DNA from: Ramlibacter agri | Lineage (GTDB): Bacteria > Pseudomonadota > Gammaproteobacteria > Burkholderiales > Burkholderiaceae_C | Assembly (NCBI RefSeq): GCF_012927085.1 | Contig: NZ_JABBFX010000003.1 | Coordinates: 930,001 to 994,000, forward strand | Direction: 5' to 3' | DNA length: 64,000 nt | In this document: one piece after another, positions 25,151-35,846 of the stretch | How the letters are laid out: each line of letters starts with the position of its first letter | Position numbering within the stretch: position 1 is the first letter of the stretch | Notes under the pieces: model-generated | The model's input: only the letters and a program-made list of their open reading frames with translations | What the model was told of the DNA's origin: nothing | Database searches by the model: none | Made by a program: the position numbers and the translations under genes

Positions 25151-26350
25151 TCACCCGTGCCGCATCGACGCGATCGGGAAGCGCAACTCCCCGATCGCCC
25201 ACACGAGCAGCGCCCCCACCGCCATCGCCGCCCCGATCGCACACGCGCCCGCCCACCCGTACTGCGCATACGCCGGCCCGGTCAGCGCCGAGCCCACGGC
25301 GCCGCCGGAGAAATACATCGACATGTAGACGGTCGTCAGGCGGCTGCGCGCCTTCGCGTCCAGCCGGTAGACCTCGCTCTGGTTCGAGATGTGCGCGCCC
25401 TGCAGCCCCAGGTCCAGCAGCACCACGCCGGCGATCAGCGCGACGAGCGAATGCGTGCCCAGGAACAGCAGCGCCCAGCTCGCCACCACCAGCAGCACGA
25501 AGACGCCCGTGGACACGCGCGCCCAGCCCCAGTCGGCCAGCCGCCCGGCGAAGCGCGCGCTCATCGCGCCGATGGCGCCCACCAGCGCCACCGCGCCGAT
25601 AGCCGCTTCGCCGGCGTGCCAGCTCTCGCGCAGCATGAAGGCCATCGCGGTCCAGAAGGCCGCGAAGGCGCCGAACAGCAGGCCGCCGATCAAGCCGCGC
25701 CGGCGCAGCACCGGTTCGTCCAGGAACAGGTGCACGATGGTCTTCAGCAGCGCGGGATAGCTGCCCTTCGCGGTGGGCTCCACGCGCGGCAGGCGGCGCT
25801 GGCACAGCCAGCAGAAGCCCGCCATCAGCACCGCGGCCAGCAGGTACACGGCGCGCCAGCCGGCGACTTCGGCGATCAGGCCGGCGGCAAAGCGGGCCAG
25901 CAGGATGCCGATCAACAGGCCGCTCATCACGGTGCTGACGACGCGGCCGCGCGTCGCATCGGGCGCCATGTGCGCCGCCAGCGGCACCAGGATCTGCGCC
26001 GCCACCGTCGTCGACCCCAGCAGCACCGAGACGCCGAGCAGCGCGTGGAAGCCGGGCGCCAGGCCCATCGCGGCCAGGAACACCGTCGACAGCGCGGTGC
26101 AGGTGACGAGGAGCCGGCGCCGCTCCAGCAGGTCGCCAAGCGGCACCACGAACAGCAGGCCGCAGATGTAGCCCAGCTGGGCGAAGGTCACCAGCAGCGC
26201 CGCCTGCGTGCTGGTGAGGCCGAAAGCCTGCGCGAAGAGCGCGAGCAGCGGCTGGGCAAAATAGTTGCTTGCCACGCACAGGCCCGCGCCGGCCGCCATC
26301 AGGCGGACCAGGCCGGGAGTCAATGGATTCTGTTCGGGAGTCGGATGCAT
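25151..26350 (-). CDS. MFS transporter
   Basis: Integral membrane protein of 399 residues with about 12 hydrophobic segments. The first half has VTFAQLGYICGLLFVVPLGDLLERRRLL, the major-facilitator signature loop between helices 2 and 3. The second half begins near LIGGLLFGAFAAFWTAMAFML. It most resembles the drug/sugar efflux branch of the superfamily. No substrate can be assigned. It is on the minus strand behind the DUF2889 gene, with a 61-base gap. Confidence 0.93.
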   Translation of the reverse strand: MHPTPEQNPLTPGLVRLMAAGAGLCVASNYFAQPLLALFAQAFGLTSTQAALLVTFAQLGYICGLLFVVPLGDLLERRRLLVTCTALSTVFLAAMGLAPGFHALLGVSVLLGSTTVAAQILVPLAAHMAPDATRGRVVSTVMSGLLIGILLARFAAGLIAEVAGWRAVYLLAAVLMAGFCWLCQRRLPRVEPTAKGSYPALLKTIVHLFLDEPVLRRRGLIGGLLFGAFAAFWTAMAFMLRESWHAGEAAIGAVALVGAIGAMSARFAGRLADWGWARVSTGVFVLLVVASWALLFLGTHSLVALIAGVVLLDLGLQGAHISNQSEVYRLDAKARSRLTTVYMSMYFSGGAVGSALTGPAYAQYGWAGACAIGAAMAVGALLVWAIGELRFPIASMRHG

Positions 26351-26411
26351 CGGGAACGGGTGGGCCTGCAGGTCGCCTGGCCTGCAGGCATGTCTGGCGA
26401 AGAGGGAAAGA

Positions 26412-26990
26412 TCAGTCCGCCTTGGGCTGGCGGTAGAACTGCGGCGCCACGCGCTGCACCACCGGCCCGTCGAAGCGCCAGGACATGCACTGTCCCATGT
26501 AGAACGGCGGCTGGTCGCTGCCGGCGCCGCGCGGGCCGGCGCTGCCTTTTTCCATCTCCCGATAGTGCGGGATCATCTGGAAGGCCGCGGTCGCCGCGTT
26601 GAACACCAGCTCGCGGATGTGGGTGCAACCAGCGACGCCGCCGATGGCGCCGTCGATCTTCTTGCGCCAACCCGGGCCCATGGTCAGGCCGACCAGCTTG
26701 CGCAGGGGTTCGCTGGACGCCTCGTGGCACTCGCCCCAGGGCACCTTGGCCATCGCGGCCTGCGCGTCGCGGATCGTGAAGCCGTCGTCGACGGTCAGGC
26801 GCACGCGAATCAGGTGGATCGGTTCGCCCGGTGGCAGCACGCCGCGCTCGTTCAGCGTGATCTCGATGGCCTTGGTGTCGGACAGTTCGCAGTCGATGTC
26901 CCACAGCCCGTCGTCGCGCAGGAACCCTTCGAACTGGATGCGGCGGGTATGGATGGGGCGGCGCGGGGCCGCCGCGGGAAGCTCGGTCAT
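26412..26990 (-). CDS. DUF2889 family protein
   Basis: Protein of 192 residues: PIHTRRIQFEGFLRDDGLWDIDCELSD at the N-terminus, then GPGWRKKIDGAIGGVAGCTHIRELV, conserved blocks of DUF2889. The Cys/His in GCTH and several acidic residues suggest a metal site, but no activity is known. It is transcribed away from the UvrA2 gene; the 86-base gap between their starts must hold both promoters. Not obviously linked to the MFS gene downstream. Confidence 0.9.
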   Translation of the reverse strand: MTELPAAAPRRPIHTRRIQFEGFLRDDGLWDIDCELSDTKAIEITLNERGVLPPGEPIHLIRVRLTVDDGFTIRDAQAAMAKVPWGECHEASSEPLRKLVGLTMGPGWRKKIDGAIGGVAGCTHIRELVFNAATAAFQMIPHYREMEKGSAGPRGAGSDQPPFYMGQCMSWRFDGPVVQRVAPQFYRQPKAD

Positions 26991-27076
26991 CCCCGCATCT
27001 TAGGCCGCGGCTCCTACAGCTGTTTCGGAGGCCGCCGACGGCCCTGCCGCGCGCATGCCTCTACAGTTGCGGCAGC

Positions 27077-29635
<2,559 letters not shown>

Positions 29636-29665
29636 ACTGGCCCGGCATAACAAGGCTCGGGAGCG

Positions 29666-30592
29666 ATGACGGCCAAGACCACGGTGATGTTCGCGGACCT
29701 GACCGGCAGCACGTCGGTGTTCGAGGCCCTCGGCAACGAGGCCGCGACGCAGGCCATCACCGGCCTCACGCAGTGGATCGCGCAGGTGGTGACCGACCAC
29801 GACGGCCGCGTCATCAAGATGCTGGGCGATGGCGTGCTTGGCCTGTTCCCCGATCCCGCCAGCGCCGTCCTCGCCGTCGTCGAAATGCAGCGCGAACATG
29901 CGCGCCGCGTCAGCGACGGCGGCGCCGCCGGCCGCATGCAGCTGCAGGTGGGCCTGGATTGCGGCGACATCGTCGAAGTGGATGGCGACTGCTACGGCGA
30001 TGCGGTGAACGTGGCCGCGCGCCTGTCGGACCTGTCGGGCGCGCGCCAGATCTGGGCGACCGAGGAGGTCGTGCGGCAAGCGGGCACGCCGCCGCCGGGC
30101 GCGCGCTTCCACGCGCTGGGGCCGGTGGCGATCCGCGGCAAGGCGCAGGTGCGCAACCTGTTCCGCATCGAGTGGCAGGAGGACACCTCCACCGACATGA
30201 TGACGCTGCCGGCCTTCGACCCCCGCAGCGGCATGATGGCCCGGCCGGCACCGGCGGGGCGCATCGAGCTGCGCTACCTGGACCAGGCGCAGGGCTTCAG
30301 CACGGCGGACCTGCCGATCCACATCGGCCGTTCGCGCGAAGCCGAATTCATCGTGATGGACCCGCGCGTGTCGCGGCTGCACGTGCGCATCGAATGGCGC
30401 AACAACAGCTTCGTGGCGGTGGACCTGAGCAGCTACGGCAGCTGCGTGCAGTTCCAGGGCGCGGACGCGGTGGTGCGCCTGCGGCGCGACGAATGCGTGC
30501 TGCATGGCGCGGGCGAGATCGCGCTGGGGCCGGAGCTGGGGGACTTCACCTTGCCGGCGGTGCAGTTCGAGCTGGTGCTGGGCAGCCGTTAG
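29666..30592 (+). CDS. Class III nucleotide cyclase with FHA domain
   Basis: Protein of 308 residues. The cyclase homology domain (1-170) keeps the residues needed for activity: metal-binding Asp11 (FADLTGS) and Asp55 (MLGDG), the purine-contacting Lys51, and the transition-state Asn115 and Arg119 (AVNVAARL). The C-terminal FHA domain (about 205-305; IHIGRSREAEFIV, then RVSRLHVRIEW) binds phosphothreonine peptides. There is no membrane segment. CGGGAGCG precedes the ATG at 29666. It is intact, unlike the two degraded cyclase-homology proteins at 20010 and 21007, and could supply a second messenger in response to kinase signalling. Confidence 0.92.
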   Translation: MTAKTTVMFADLTGSTSVFEALGNEAATQAITGLTQWIAQVVTDHDGRVIKMLGDGVLGLFPDPASAVLAVVEMQREHARRVSDGGAAGRMQLQVGLDCGDIVEVDGDCYGDAVNVAARLSDLSGARQIWATEEVVRQAGTPPPGARFHALGPVAIRGKAQVRNLFRIEWQEDTSTDMMTLPAFDPRSGMMARPAPAGRIELRYLDQAQGFSTADLPIHIGRSREAEFIVMDPRVSRLHVRIEWRNNSFVAVDLSSYGSCVQFQGADAVVRLRRDECVLHGAGEIALGPELGDFTLPAVQFELVLGSR

Positions 30593-30651
30593 GCAAAGCC
30601 CGTACGCTCCCCGCATCCGACGCGATGCCGCCACGGGCGTCGTGTCCGTGC

Positions 30652-30680
30652 TTGTCGCACTTCGTTACCTCTGCTATGGT
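30652..30680 (+). promoter_or_regulatory. Promoter candidate of the acyl-CoA carboxylase operon
   Basis: TTGTCG (30652-30657), a 17-base spacer and TATGGT (30675-30680) with an upstream TGC, 27 bases before the ATG at 30707. It is a reasonable housekeeping sigma promoter and the only one I see in the 114-base gap. Confidence 0.5.
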
Positions 30681-30706
30681 CCCGGCCCAATGGCACTGCA
30701 GGCGGA

Positions 30707-32323
30707 ATGAACTTCGTTTCCAGCTGGAACCCGCAATCCGCCCCCGCGCAGCAGCGCGCCGAGGCGATGCGCGAGCGCGTCTCGCAACTGCGCGCGCTGG
30801 AGCAGCGCGCGGCCGGCAAATCCGCCGAAGCGCGCGCGGTGTTCGAAAAGCGTGGCCAGCTGCTGCCGCGCGAACGCGTCGCGCTGCTGCTCGACTCGGG
30901 CGCGCCCTTCCTCCCGCTCGCTGCGCTGGCGGGCTACCTGCAGGACAGCAAGGATGCGGCGGCCTCCGTGCCCGGCGGCGGCGTCATCGCCGGCATCGGC
31001 TTCGTCAGCGGCGTGCGCTGCATGGTGGTGGCCAGCGATTCCGGCATCGACGCCGGCGCCATCCAGCCCATGGGCCTGGACAAGATCCTGCGCGCGCAGG
31101 AACTGGCGCTGCAGAACAAGCTGCCCTTCCTGCACCTGGTGGAAAGCGCCGGCGCCAACCTGATGCGCTACCGGGTGGAAGGCTTCATCCACGGCGGCGC
31201 GCTGTTCCGCAACCTCGCGCGCCTGTCGGCGGCGGGCCTGCCGGTGGTCACCGTGCAGCATGGCTCGGGCACGGCCGGCGGCGCCTACATGCCGGGGCTG
31301 AGCGACATCGTCATCCTGGTGCGCGGGCGCTCGCGCGCCTTCCTGGCCGGCCCGCCGCTGCTGCTGGCGGCGACGGGCGAAGTGGCGACGGAGGAGGAGC
31401 TGGGCGGGGCGGAGATGCATGCGGCGGTCACGGGCTTGGGCGAGTTCCTGGCCGAGGATGATCGCGAAGCTCTCGGACTGGCTCGCCAACTCGTCGCGTC
31501 ATTCCGGCGCAAGCCGCAATCCAAGGCATGGATGGCGGGTCAAGCCCGCAATGACAAGGAGACGGCCGAGGATTTGCTCTCGCTGATGCCGGCGAACCTG
31601 CGGGAACCGGTCGACATGCGCGAGGTCATGGTCCGCCTCGTCGACGACGAGCTCCTCGAGTTCAAGGCAGCGTACGGCTCGGCGACGGTCTGCGCCCAAG
31701 GCAGCATAGCCGGCCACGCCGTCGGCATCATCAGCAACAACGGCCCCATCGACGTTGCCGGCGCCAACAAGGCCACGCACTTCATCCAGTGGATGTGCCA
31801 GCTGGGCCACCCCATCGTCTACCTGCAGAACACCACCGGCTACATGGTGGGCAAGGACAGCGAGCAGGGCGGCATGATCAAGCATGGCAGCAAGATGATC
31901 CAGGCCGTGACCAACGCCACGGTGCCGCAGCTCACCATCCAGTGCGGCGCCTCCTTCGGCGCCGGCAACTACGGCATGTGCGGGCGCGGCTACGCGCCGC
32001 GCTTCCTTTTCAGCTGGCCCAGCGCGAAGACCGCGGTGATGGGCGGCGAGCAGGCGGCGCGCACCATGCAGATCGTCAGCGAAGCCGCACTGGCGCGCAA
32101 AGGCATCCAACCTGACCCCGCGCGATCGCAGGCCCAGTTCGACCAGATCGTCGCCATGTTCGAAGCGCAGGCTGACGCGTTCTACACGTCCGGCCTGCTG
32201 CTGGACGACGGCGTCATCGACCCCCGCGACACCCGCGCCGTGCTGGCCTTCTGCCTGGATACCATTGCGGAAGCGGATGCCACGACCCTGCGGCCCCTGC
32301 AGTTCGGCGTCGCGCGCATGTAA
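30707..32323 (+). CDS. Acyl-CoA carboxylase beta (carboxyltransferase) subunit
   Basis: Carboxyltransferase subunit of 538 residues, of the methylcrotonyl/geranyl-CoA carboxylase type. It transfers carboxyl from biotin to an acyl-CoA. The N-terminal lobe has HLVESAGANLMRY and QHGSGTAGGAYMPGLSD. The C-terminal lobe has ISNNGPIDVAGANKATHFI, TTGYMVGKDSEQGGMIKHG and the oxyanion region GASFGAGNYGMCGRGYAPRF. About 20 residues (264-283) between the lobes are encoded by an interspersed palindromic repeat. The biotin-carrying alpha subunit is two genes downstream. The acyl substrate is not defined; a branched-chain or isoprenoid acyl-CoA is plausible from the neighbours. Confidence 0.94.
   Translation: MNFVSSWNPQSAPAQQRAEAMRERVSQLRALEQRAAGKSAEARAVFEKRGQLLPRERVALLLDSGAPFLPLAALAGYLQDSKDAAASVPGGGVIAGIGFVSGVRCMVVASDSGIDAGAIQPMGLDKILRAQELALQNKLPFLHLVESAGANLMRYRVEGFIHGGALFRNLARLSAAGLPVVTVQHGSGTAGGAYMPGLSDIVILVRGRSRAFLAGPPLLLAATGEVATEEELGGAEMHAAVTGLGEFLAEDDREALGLARQLVASFRRKPQSKAWMAGQARNDKETAEDLLSLMPANLREPVDMREVMVRLVDDELLEFKAAYGSATVCAQGSIAGHAVGIISNNGPIDVAGANKATHFIQWMCQLGHPIVYLQNTTGYMVGKDSEQGGMIKHGSKMIQAVTNATVPQLTIQCGASFGAGNYGMCGRGYAPRFLFSWPSAKTAVMGGEQAARTMQIVSEAALARKGIQPDPARSQAQFDQIVAMFEAQADAFYTSGLLLDDGVIDPRDTRAVLAFCLDTIAEADATTLRPLQFGVARM
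31498..31555. repeat. Interspersed palindromic repeat inserted in frame in a coding region
   Basis: The ends GTCATT and AATGAC are inverted. The inner part is like the GCGGGTCAAGCCCGC-containing repeat common between genes in Burkholderiales (recalled, not searched). It encodes RRKPQSKAWMAGQARND-type residues in the carboxyltransferase, where homologues have a variable linker. The length keeps the frame. Confidence 0.65.
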
Positions 32324-32338
32324 GCCAAGGAGACCGCC

Positions 32339-33520
32339 ATGCAGTACACGCATGAACACCTCGAGCTGCAGAAGACGCTGAAGCGCTTCATCGCCGAGGA
32401 GATCAACCCGCACGTGGACGAATGGGAGGCGGCGGAGATCTTTCCCGCCCACCAGGTCTTCAAGCGCCTGGGCCAGCTCGGGCTGCTGGGCCTGACCAAG
32501 CCGGAAGAATACGGCGGCGCCGCCCTCGACTACTCGTACTCGATGGCGATGGCCGAAGCGCTGGGCGACATCGAGTGCGGCGGCGTGCCGATGGCGATCG
32601 GCGTGCAAACCGACATGGCCACGCCGGCGCTGGCGCGCTTCGGCAGCGACGAGCTGCGGCGCGAGTTCCTGGCGCCGGCGATCGCCGGCGACATGGTGGC
32701 CTGTGTCGGCGTCAGCGAGCCGGCGGCCGGCAGCGACGTGTCCGGCATCAAGAGCCGCGCGCGCAAGGACGGCGACGACTACGTCATCACCGGCCAGAAG
32801 ATGTGGATCACCAACAGCCTGCAGGCCGACTGGATGTGCATGCTGGTGAACACGGGCGAAGGCCCCGTGCACCGAAACAAGAGCCTGGTGATCGTGCCGA
32901 TGCGCGACGACAAGGGCAACTTGCGGCCCGGCATCGAGGTGGCGCGCAAGATCCGCAAGATCGGCATGATGAGCAGCGACACCGGGCTGATCTACTTCGA
33001 CGAGGTGCGCGTGCCGCAGCGTTACCGCATCGGCGAGGAAGGCCAGGGCTTCATCTACCAGATGCAGCAGTTCCAGGAGGAGCGCCTGTGGGCCGCCGCG
33101 AACTGCCTGCTGTCGCTGTCCAACTGCATCCACTGGACCGTCGAATGGGCGCAGGAGCGCAAGCTGTTCGGCGCCACGCTGGCCGACCAGCAATGGGTGC
33201 AGTTCAAGCTGGCCGAACTGCAGACCGAGGTGGAGGCGCTGCGCGCGCTGACCTATCGCGCCTGCGACCTCTACGTGCAGGGGCAGGACGTGCTGCAGCT
33301 CGCGTCGATGGCCAAGCTGAAGGCCGGGCGCCTGAACCGCCTGGTGCCGGACACCTGCCTGCAGTTCTGGGGCGGCATGGGCTACACCTGGGAGAACAAG
33401 GTGGCGCGCATGTTCCGCGACGGCCGGCTCGCTTCCATCGGCGGCGGCGCCGACGAAGTGATGCTGGGCATCCTGGCCAAGACCATGGGCGTGGCCAAGC
33501 GTCCGCCCGCGCAGGGATGA
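32339..33520 (+). CDS. Acyl-CoA dehydrogenase
   Basis: Acyl-CoA dehydrogenase of 393 residues, the usual length. It has MAIGVQTDMATPALARFGSDEL, the FAD/substrate block CVGVSEPAAGSDVSGIK, KMWITNS, and the C-terminal GGMGYTWENKVARMFRDGRLASIGGGADE. The usual catalytic-base region of this isovaleryl/citronellyl-like group lies in the last helix block. It lies between the two carboxylase subunits, as in leucine/isovalerate and acyclic terpene (liu/atu) pathways, where dehydrogenation precedes carboxylation. AAGGAGA precedes the ATG. The stop overlaps the alpha-subunit start. Confidence 0.95.
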   Translation: MQYTHEHLELQKTLKRFIAEEINPHVDEWEAAEIFPAHQVFKRLGQLGLLGLTKPEEYGGAALDYSYSMAMAEALGDIECGGVPMAIGVQTDMATPALARFGSDELRREFLAPAIAGDMVACVGVSEPAAGSDVSGIKSRARKDGDDYVITGQKMWITNSLQADWMCMLVNTGEGPVHRNKSLVIVPMRDDKGNLRPGIEVARKIRKIGMMSSDTGLIYFDEVRVPQRYRIGEEGQGFIYQMQQFQEERLWAAANCLLSLSNCIHWTVEWAQERKLFGATLADQQWVQFKLAELQTEVEALRALTYRACDLYVQGQDVLQLASMAKLKAGRLNRLVPDTCLQFWGGMGYTWENKVARMFRDGRLASIGGGADEVMLGILAKTMGVAKRPPAQG

Positions 33521-35376
33521 AGATCCGCCGCCTGCTGATTGCGAATCGCGGCGAGATCGCCCGCCGCGTCCTCCGCACCGCGCATCGCCTGGACATCGCG
33601 ACGGTCGCCGTGTATTCGGAGCCGGACGCGCAGGCGCTGCACGTGCGCGAAGCCGGGCGCGCCCATGCGCTGGGCGGCCAGGCTTCGTCGGACAGCTACC
33701 TGCGCATCGACAAGCTGGTGGCGGCGGCGCTGGTCACCGGTTGCGACGCAGTGCATCCGGGCTATGGTTTCCTCAGCGAGAACCCCGATTTCGCGCAGGC
33801 GGTGGAAGACGCCGGCCTCACCTGGGTCGGGCCGCCGGTGGGCGCGATGCGCGCGCTGGGCAGCAAGTCGCGCGCGAAGGAACTGGCGCAGGCGCGCGGC
33901 GTCCCGGTGTTGCCTGGCTACTGGGGCGAGGACCAGTCCGAGGCCCGGCTGCTGCTGGAGGCCGAAGGCATCGGCTTTCCGCTGATGGTGAAGGCCGCGG
34001 CCGGCGGCGGCGGCCGCGGCATGCGGCTCGTGCACGCCGCCGCGGAACTGCCGCAGGCCTTGCGCAGCGCGCGCTCGGAAGCGCAGGCCGCCTTCGGTTC
34101 CGGCGAGCTGCTGCTGGAACGCGCGCTGCTCGCGCCGCGCCACGTGGAGATCCAGGTGTTCTGCGATCGCCATGGCGGCGGCGTCCACCTGGGCGAGCGC
34201 GACTGCTCGGTGCAGCGGCGCCACCAGAAGATCATCGAGGAAAGCCCCAGCCCCGCGGTGGGCGAGGCGCTGCGCGAGCGCATGGGCGCGTGCGCGGTGG
34301 AACTGGCGCAGGCCGCGGGCTACGAAGGCGCGGGCACGGTCGAATTCCTGGTGGACAGCGACCAGTTCTACCTGATGGAGATGAACACGCGGCTGCAGGT
34401 GGAGCACCCGGTCACCGAGATGCTCACCGGCTTCGACCTGGTCGAATGGCAGCTGCGCATCGCCGGTGGCGAACGCCTGCTGCTGCGCCAGGGCGACCTG
34501 GAGCCGCAAGGGCATGCCATCGAGGTGCGGCTGTGCGCGGAGGACGACCACTTCCATCCGCAGCCCGGGACGGTGCGCCGCTTCCTGCCGCCGCCGCTGC
34601 ATGGCGAGCGGCTGCGCTTCGACCATGCGATCCACGAAGGCCTGCAGGTCACGCCCTGGTACGACTCGCTGCTGGGCAAGCTGGTCGTCCATGCCGATAC
34701 GCGCGAGCAGGCGATCGAGCGGCTGGCGGACGCCCTGGACGACTTGCAGCTGCTGGGCCTGCCCACCAATCGCCGGCTGCTCGCGGCCTGCCTGCGGCAC
34801 CCGGTGTTCCAGGCGGGCGAGGCGCTGATTCCCTTCCTGGCCGAACATGGCGACGAAATCCGCCGCCAGCTGGAAGAAGAGGAGTTCGTGCTGGCGCCCG
34901 AAGCGGCCTTCTCCGCGCTGCTGCCGCAAGGCTCGGCGCCGGCGCTGGCCAGCCCCTTCGAGCGGCCGCTGCGCGTGCGCCATCGCGGCGTGGTGCTCGA
35001 CGTGCCGCTGCGCGAAGCCGAAGGCGTGAGCCCCGCGCAGGCCGTCGTCGTGGCGCTGCCGCAGGGCGGCTGGCACGTGCAGGTGGGGTCGGTGGACCTG
35101 TTCATCGAGGATGCGTCCTTCGCGCCGCCGGCCGGCGCAGGTGCGGGCACGGGCGCGAGCGAATTGCGTGCGCCCTTCAACGGCAAGGTGATCGAGGTGC
35201 GGGCCGAAGCCGGCCGCGCGGTGAAGAAGGGGGAGACGCTGTTGGTGATCGAATCGATGAAGCTGGAGCACGCCGTGGCCGCGCCGCGCGATGCGCTGGT
35301 GCGGGCGGTGCACGTGGAGGCGGGGCAGCAGGTGGCGCCCGCGCGCGTGCTGCTCATTTTCGAGGCTGCGCCATGA
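33517..35376 (+). CDS. Acyl-CoA carboxylase alpha subunit (biotin carboxylase + BCCP)
   Basis: Protein of 619 residues. The biotin-carboxylase domain begins with RRLLIANRGEIARRVLRTA, then VHPGYGFLSENPDF, the ATP-grasp glycine loop KAAAGGGGRGMRLV and MEMNTRLQVEHPVTEM. The C-terminal biotinyl domain carries Lys582 in ESMKLEH, a variant of the usual EAMKM. It charges biotin with bicarbonate and ATP for the beta subunit encoded at 30707. The ATG at 33517 overlaps the dehydrogenase stop (ATGA), and the stop overlaps the next gene. Confidence 0.96.
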   Translation: MKIRRLLIANRGEIARRVLRTAHRLDIATVAVYSEPDAQALHVREAGRAHALGGQASSDSYLRIDKLVAAALVTGCDAVHPGYGFLSENPDFAQAVEDAGLTWVGPPVGAMRALGSKSRAKELAQARGVPVLPGYWGEDQSEARLLLEAEGIGFPLMVKAAAGGGGRGMRLVHAAAELPQALRSARSEAQAAFGSGELLLERALLAPRHVEIQVFCDRHGGGVHLGERDCSVQRRHQKIIEESPSPAVGEALRERMGACAVELAQAAGYEGAGTVEFLVDSDQFYLMEMNTRLQVEHPVTEMLTGFDLVEWQLRIAGGERLLLRQGDLEPQGHAIEVRLCAEDDHFHPQPGTVRRFLPPPLHGERLRFDHAIHEGLQVTPWYDSLLGKLVVHADTREQAIERLADALDDLQLLGLPTNRRLLAACLRHPVFQAGEALIPFLAEHGDEIRRQLEEEEFVLAPEAAFSALLPQGSAPALASPFERPLRVRHRGVVLDVPLREAEGVSPAQAVVVALPQGGWHVQVGSVDLFIEDASFAPPAGAGAGTGASELRAPFNGKVIEVRAEAGRAVKKGETLLVIESMKLEHAVAAPRDALVRAVHVEAGQQVAPARVLLIFEAAP

Positions 35377-35846
35377 AGGCCGTGCCGGAAGAATTCGAGG
35401 ATGAGTTCATCCGCGGGCTCAAGGAGATCTTCGAGCACCGGATCCTGTTCAACCAGGTGCTGGGGCTGCAGATCGAGAGCCTGCGGCCGGAGAAAGTGGT
35501 GGGCCGCATCGCCATGAAGAACGAGCTGGTCGGCCACTACCTCCACAACCGCCTGCATGGCGGCGTGATCAGCGCCGGCCTGGACGCCATGGGCGGGCTG
35601 GCGGTGATGGCCGCGATCGGCGCGCGCCATATGGACGAATCGCCCGAGCAGCGCCTGCACCGCTTCGGCAAGCTGGGCACCATCGACCTGCGCATCGACT
35701 ACCTGCGGCCCGGCATCGGCGAACACTTCCAGCTCGAAGCCGAGGTCCTGCGCCTGGGTTCGCGCGTGGCGAGCACCCGCATGGAGTTCCGCGGTGCCGA
35801 AGGCAAGCTGCTGGCGACGGGGGCGGGGGCGTACATCATCTCGTGA
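35373..35846 (+). CDS. PaaI-family thioesterase (hotdog fold)
   Basis: Protein of 157 residues. LHNRLHGGVISAGLDAMGGLAVM is the hotdog motif HGG-x(5)-D, whose residues carry out acyl-CoA thioester hydrolysis in this family, and the strands IDLRIDYLRPG and TRMEFRGAEG complete the fold. It is the last gene of the carboxylase operon, with ATGA overlap at its start, and probably recycles CoA from dead-end acyl-CoAs of that pathway. The stop overlaps the carbamoyltransferase ATG. Confidence 0.92.
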   Translation: MKAVPEEFEDEFIRGLKEIFEHRILFNQVLGLQIESLRPEKVVGRIAMKNELVGHYLHNRLHGGVISAGLDAMGGLAVMAAIGARHMDESPEQRLHRFGKLGTIDLRIDYLRPGIGEHFQLEAEVLRLGSRVASTRMEFRGAEGKLLATGAGAYIIS

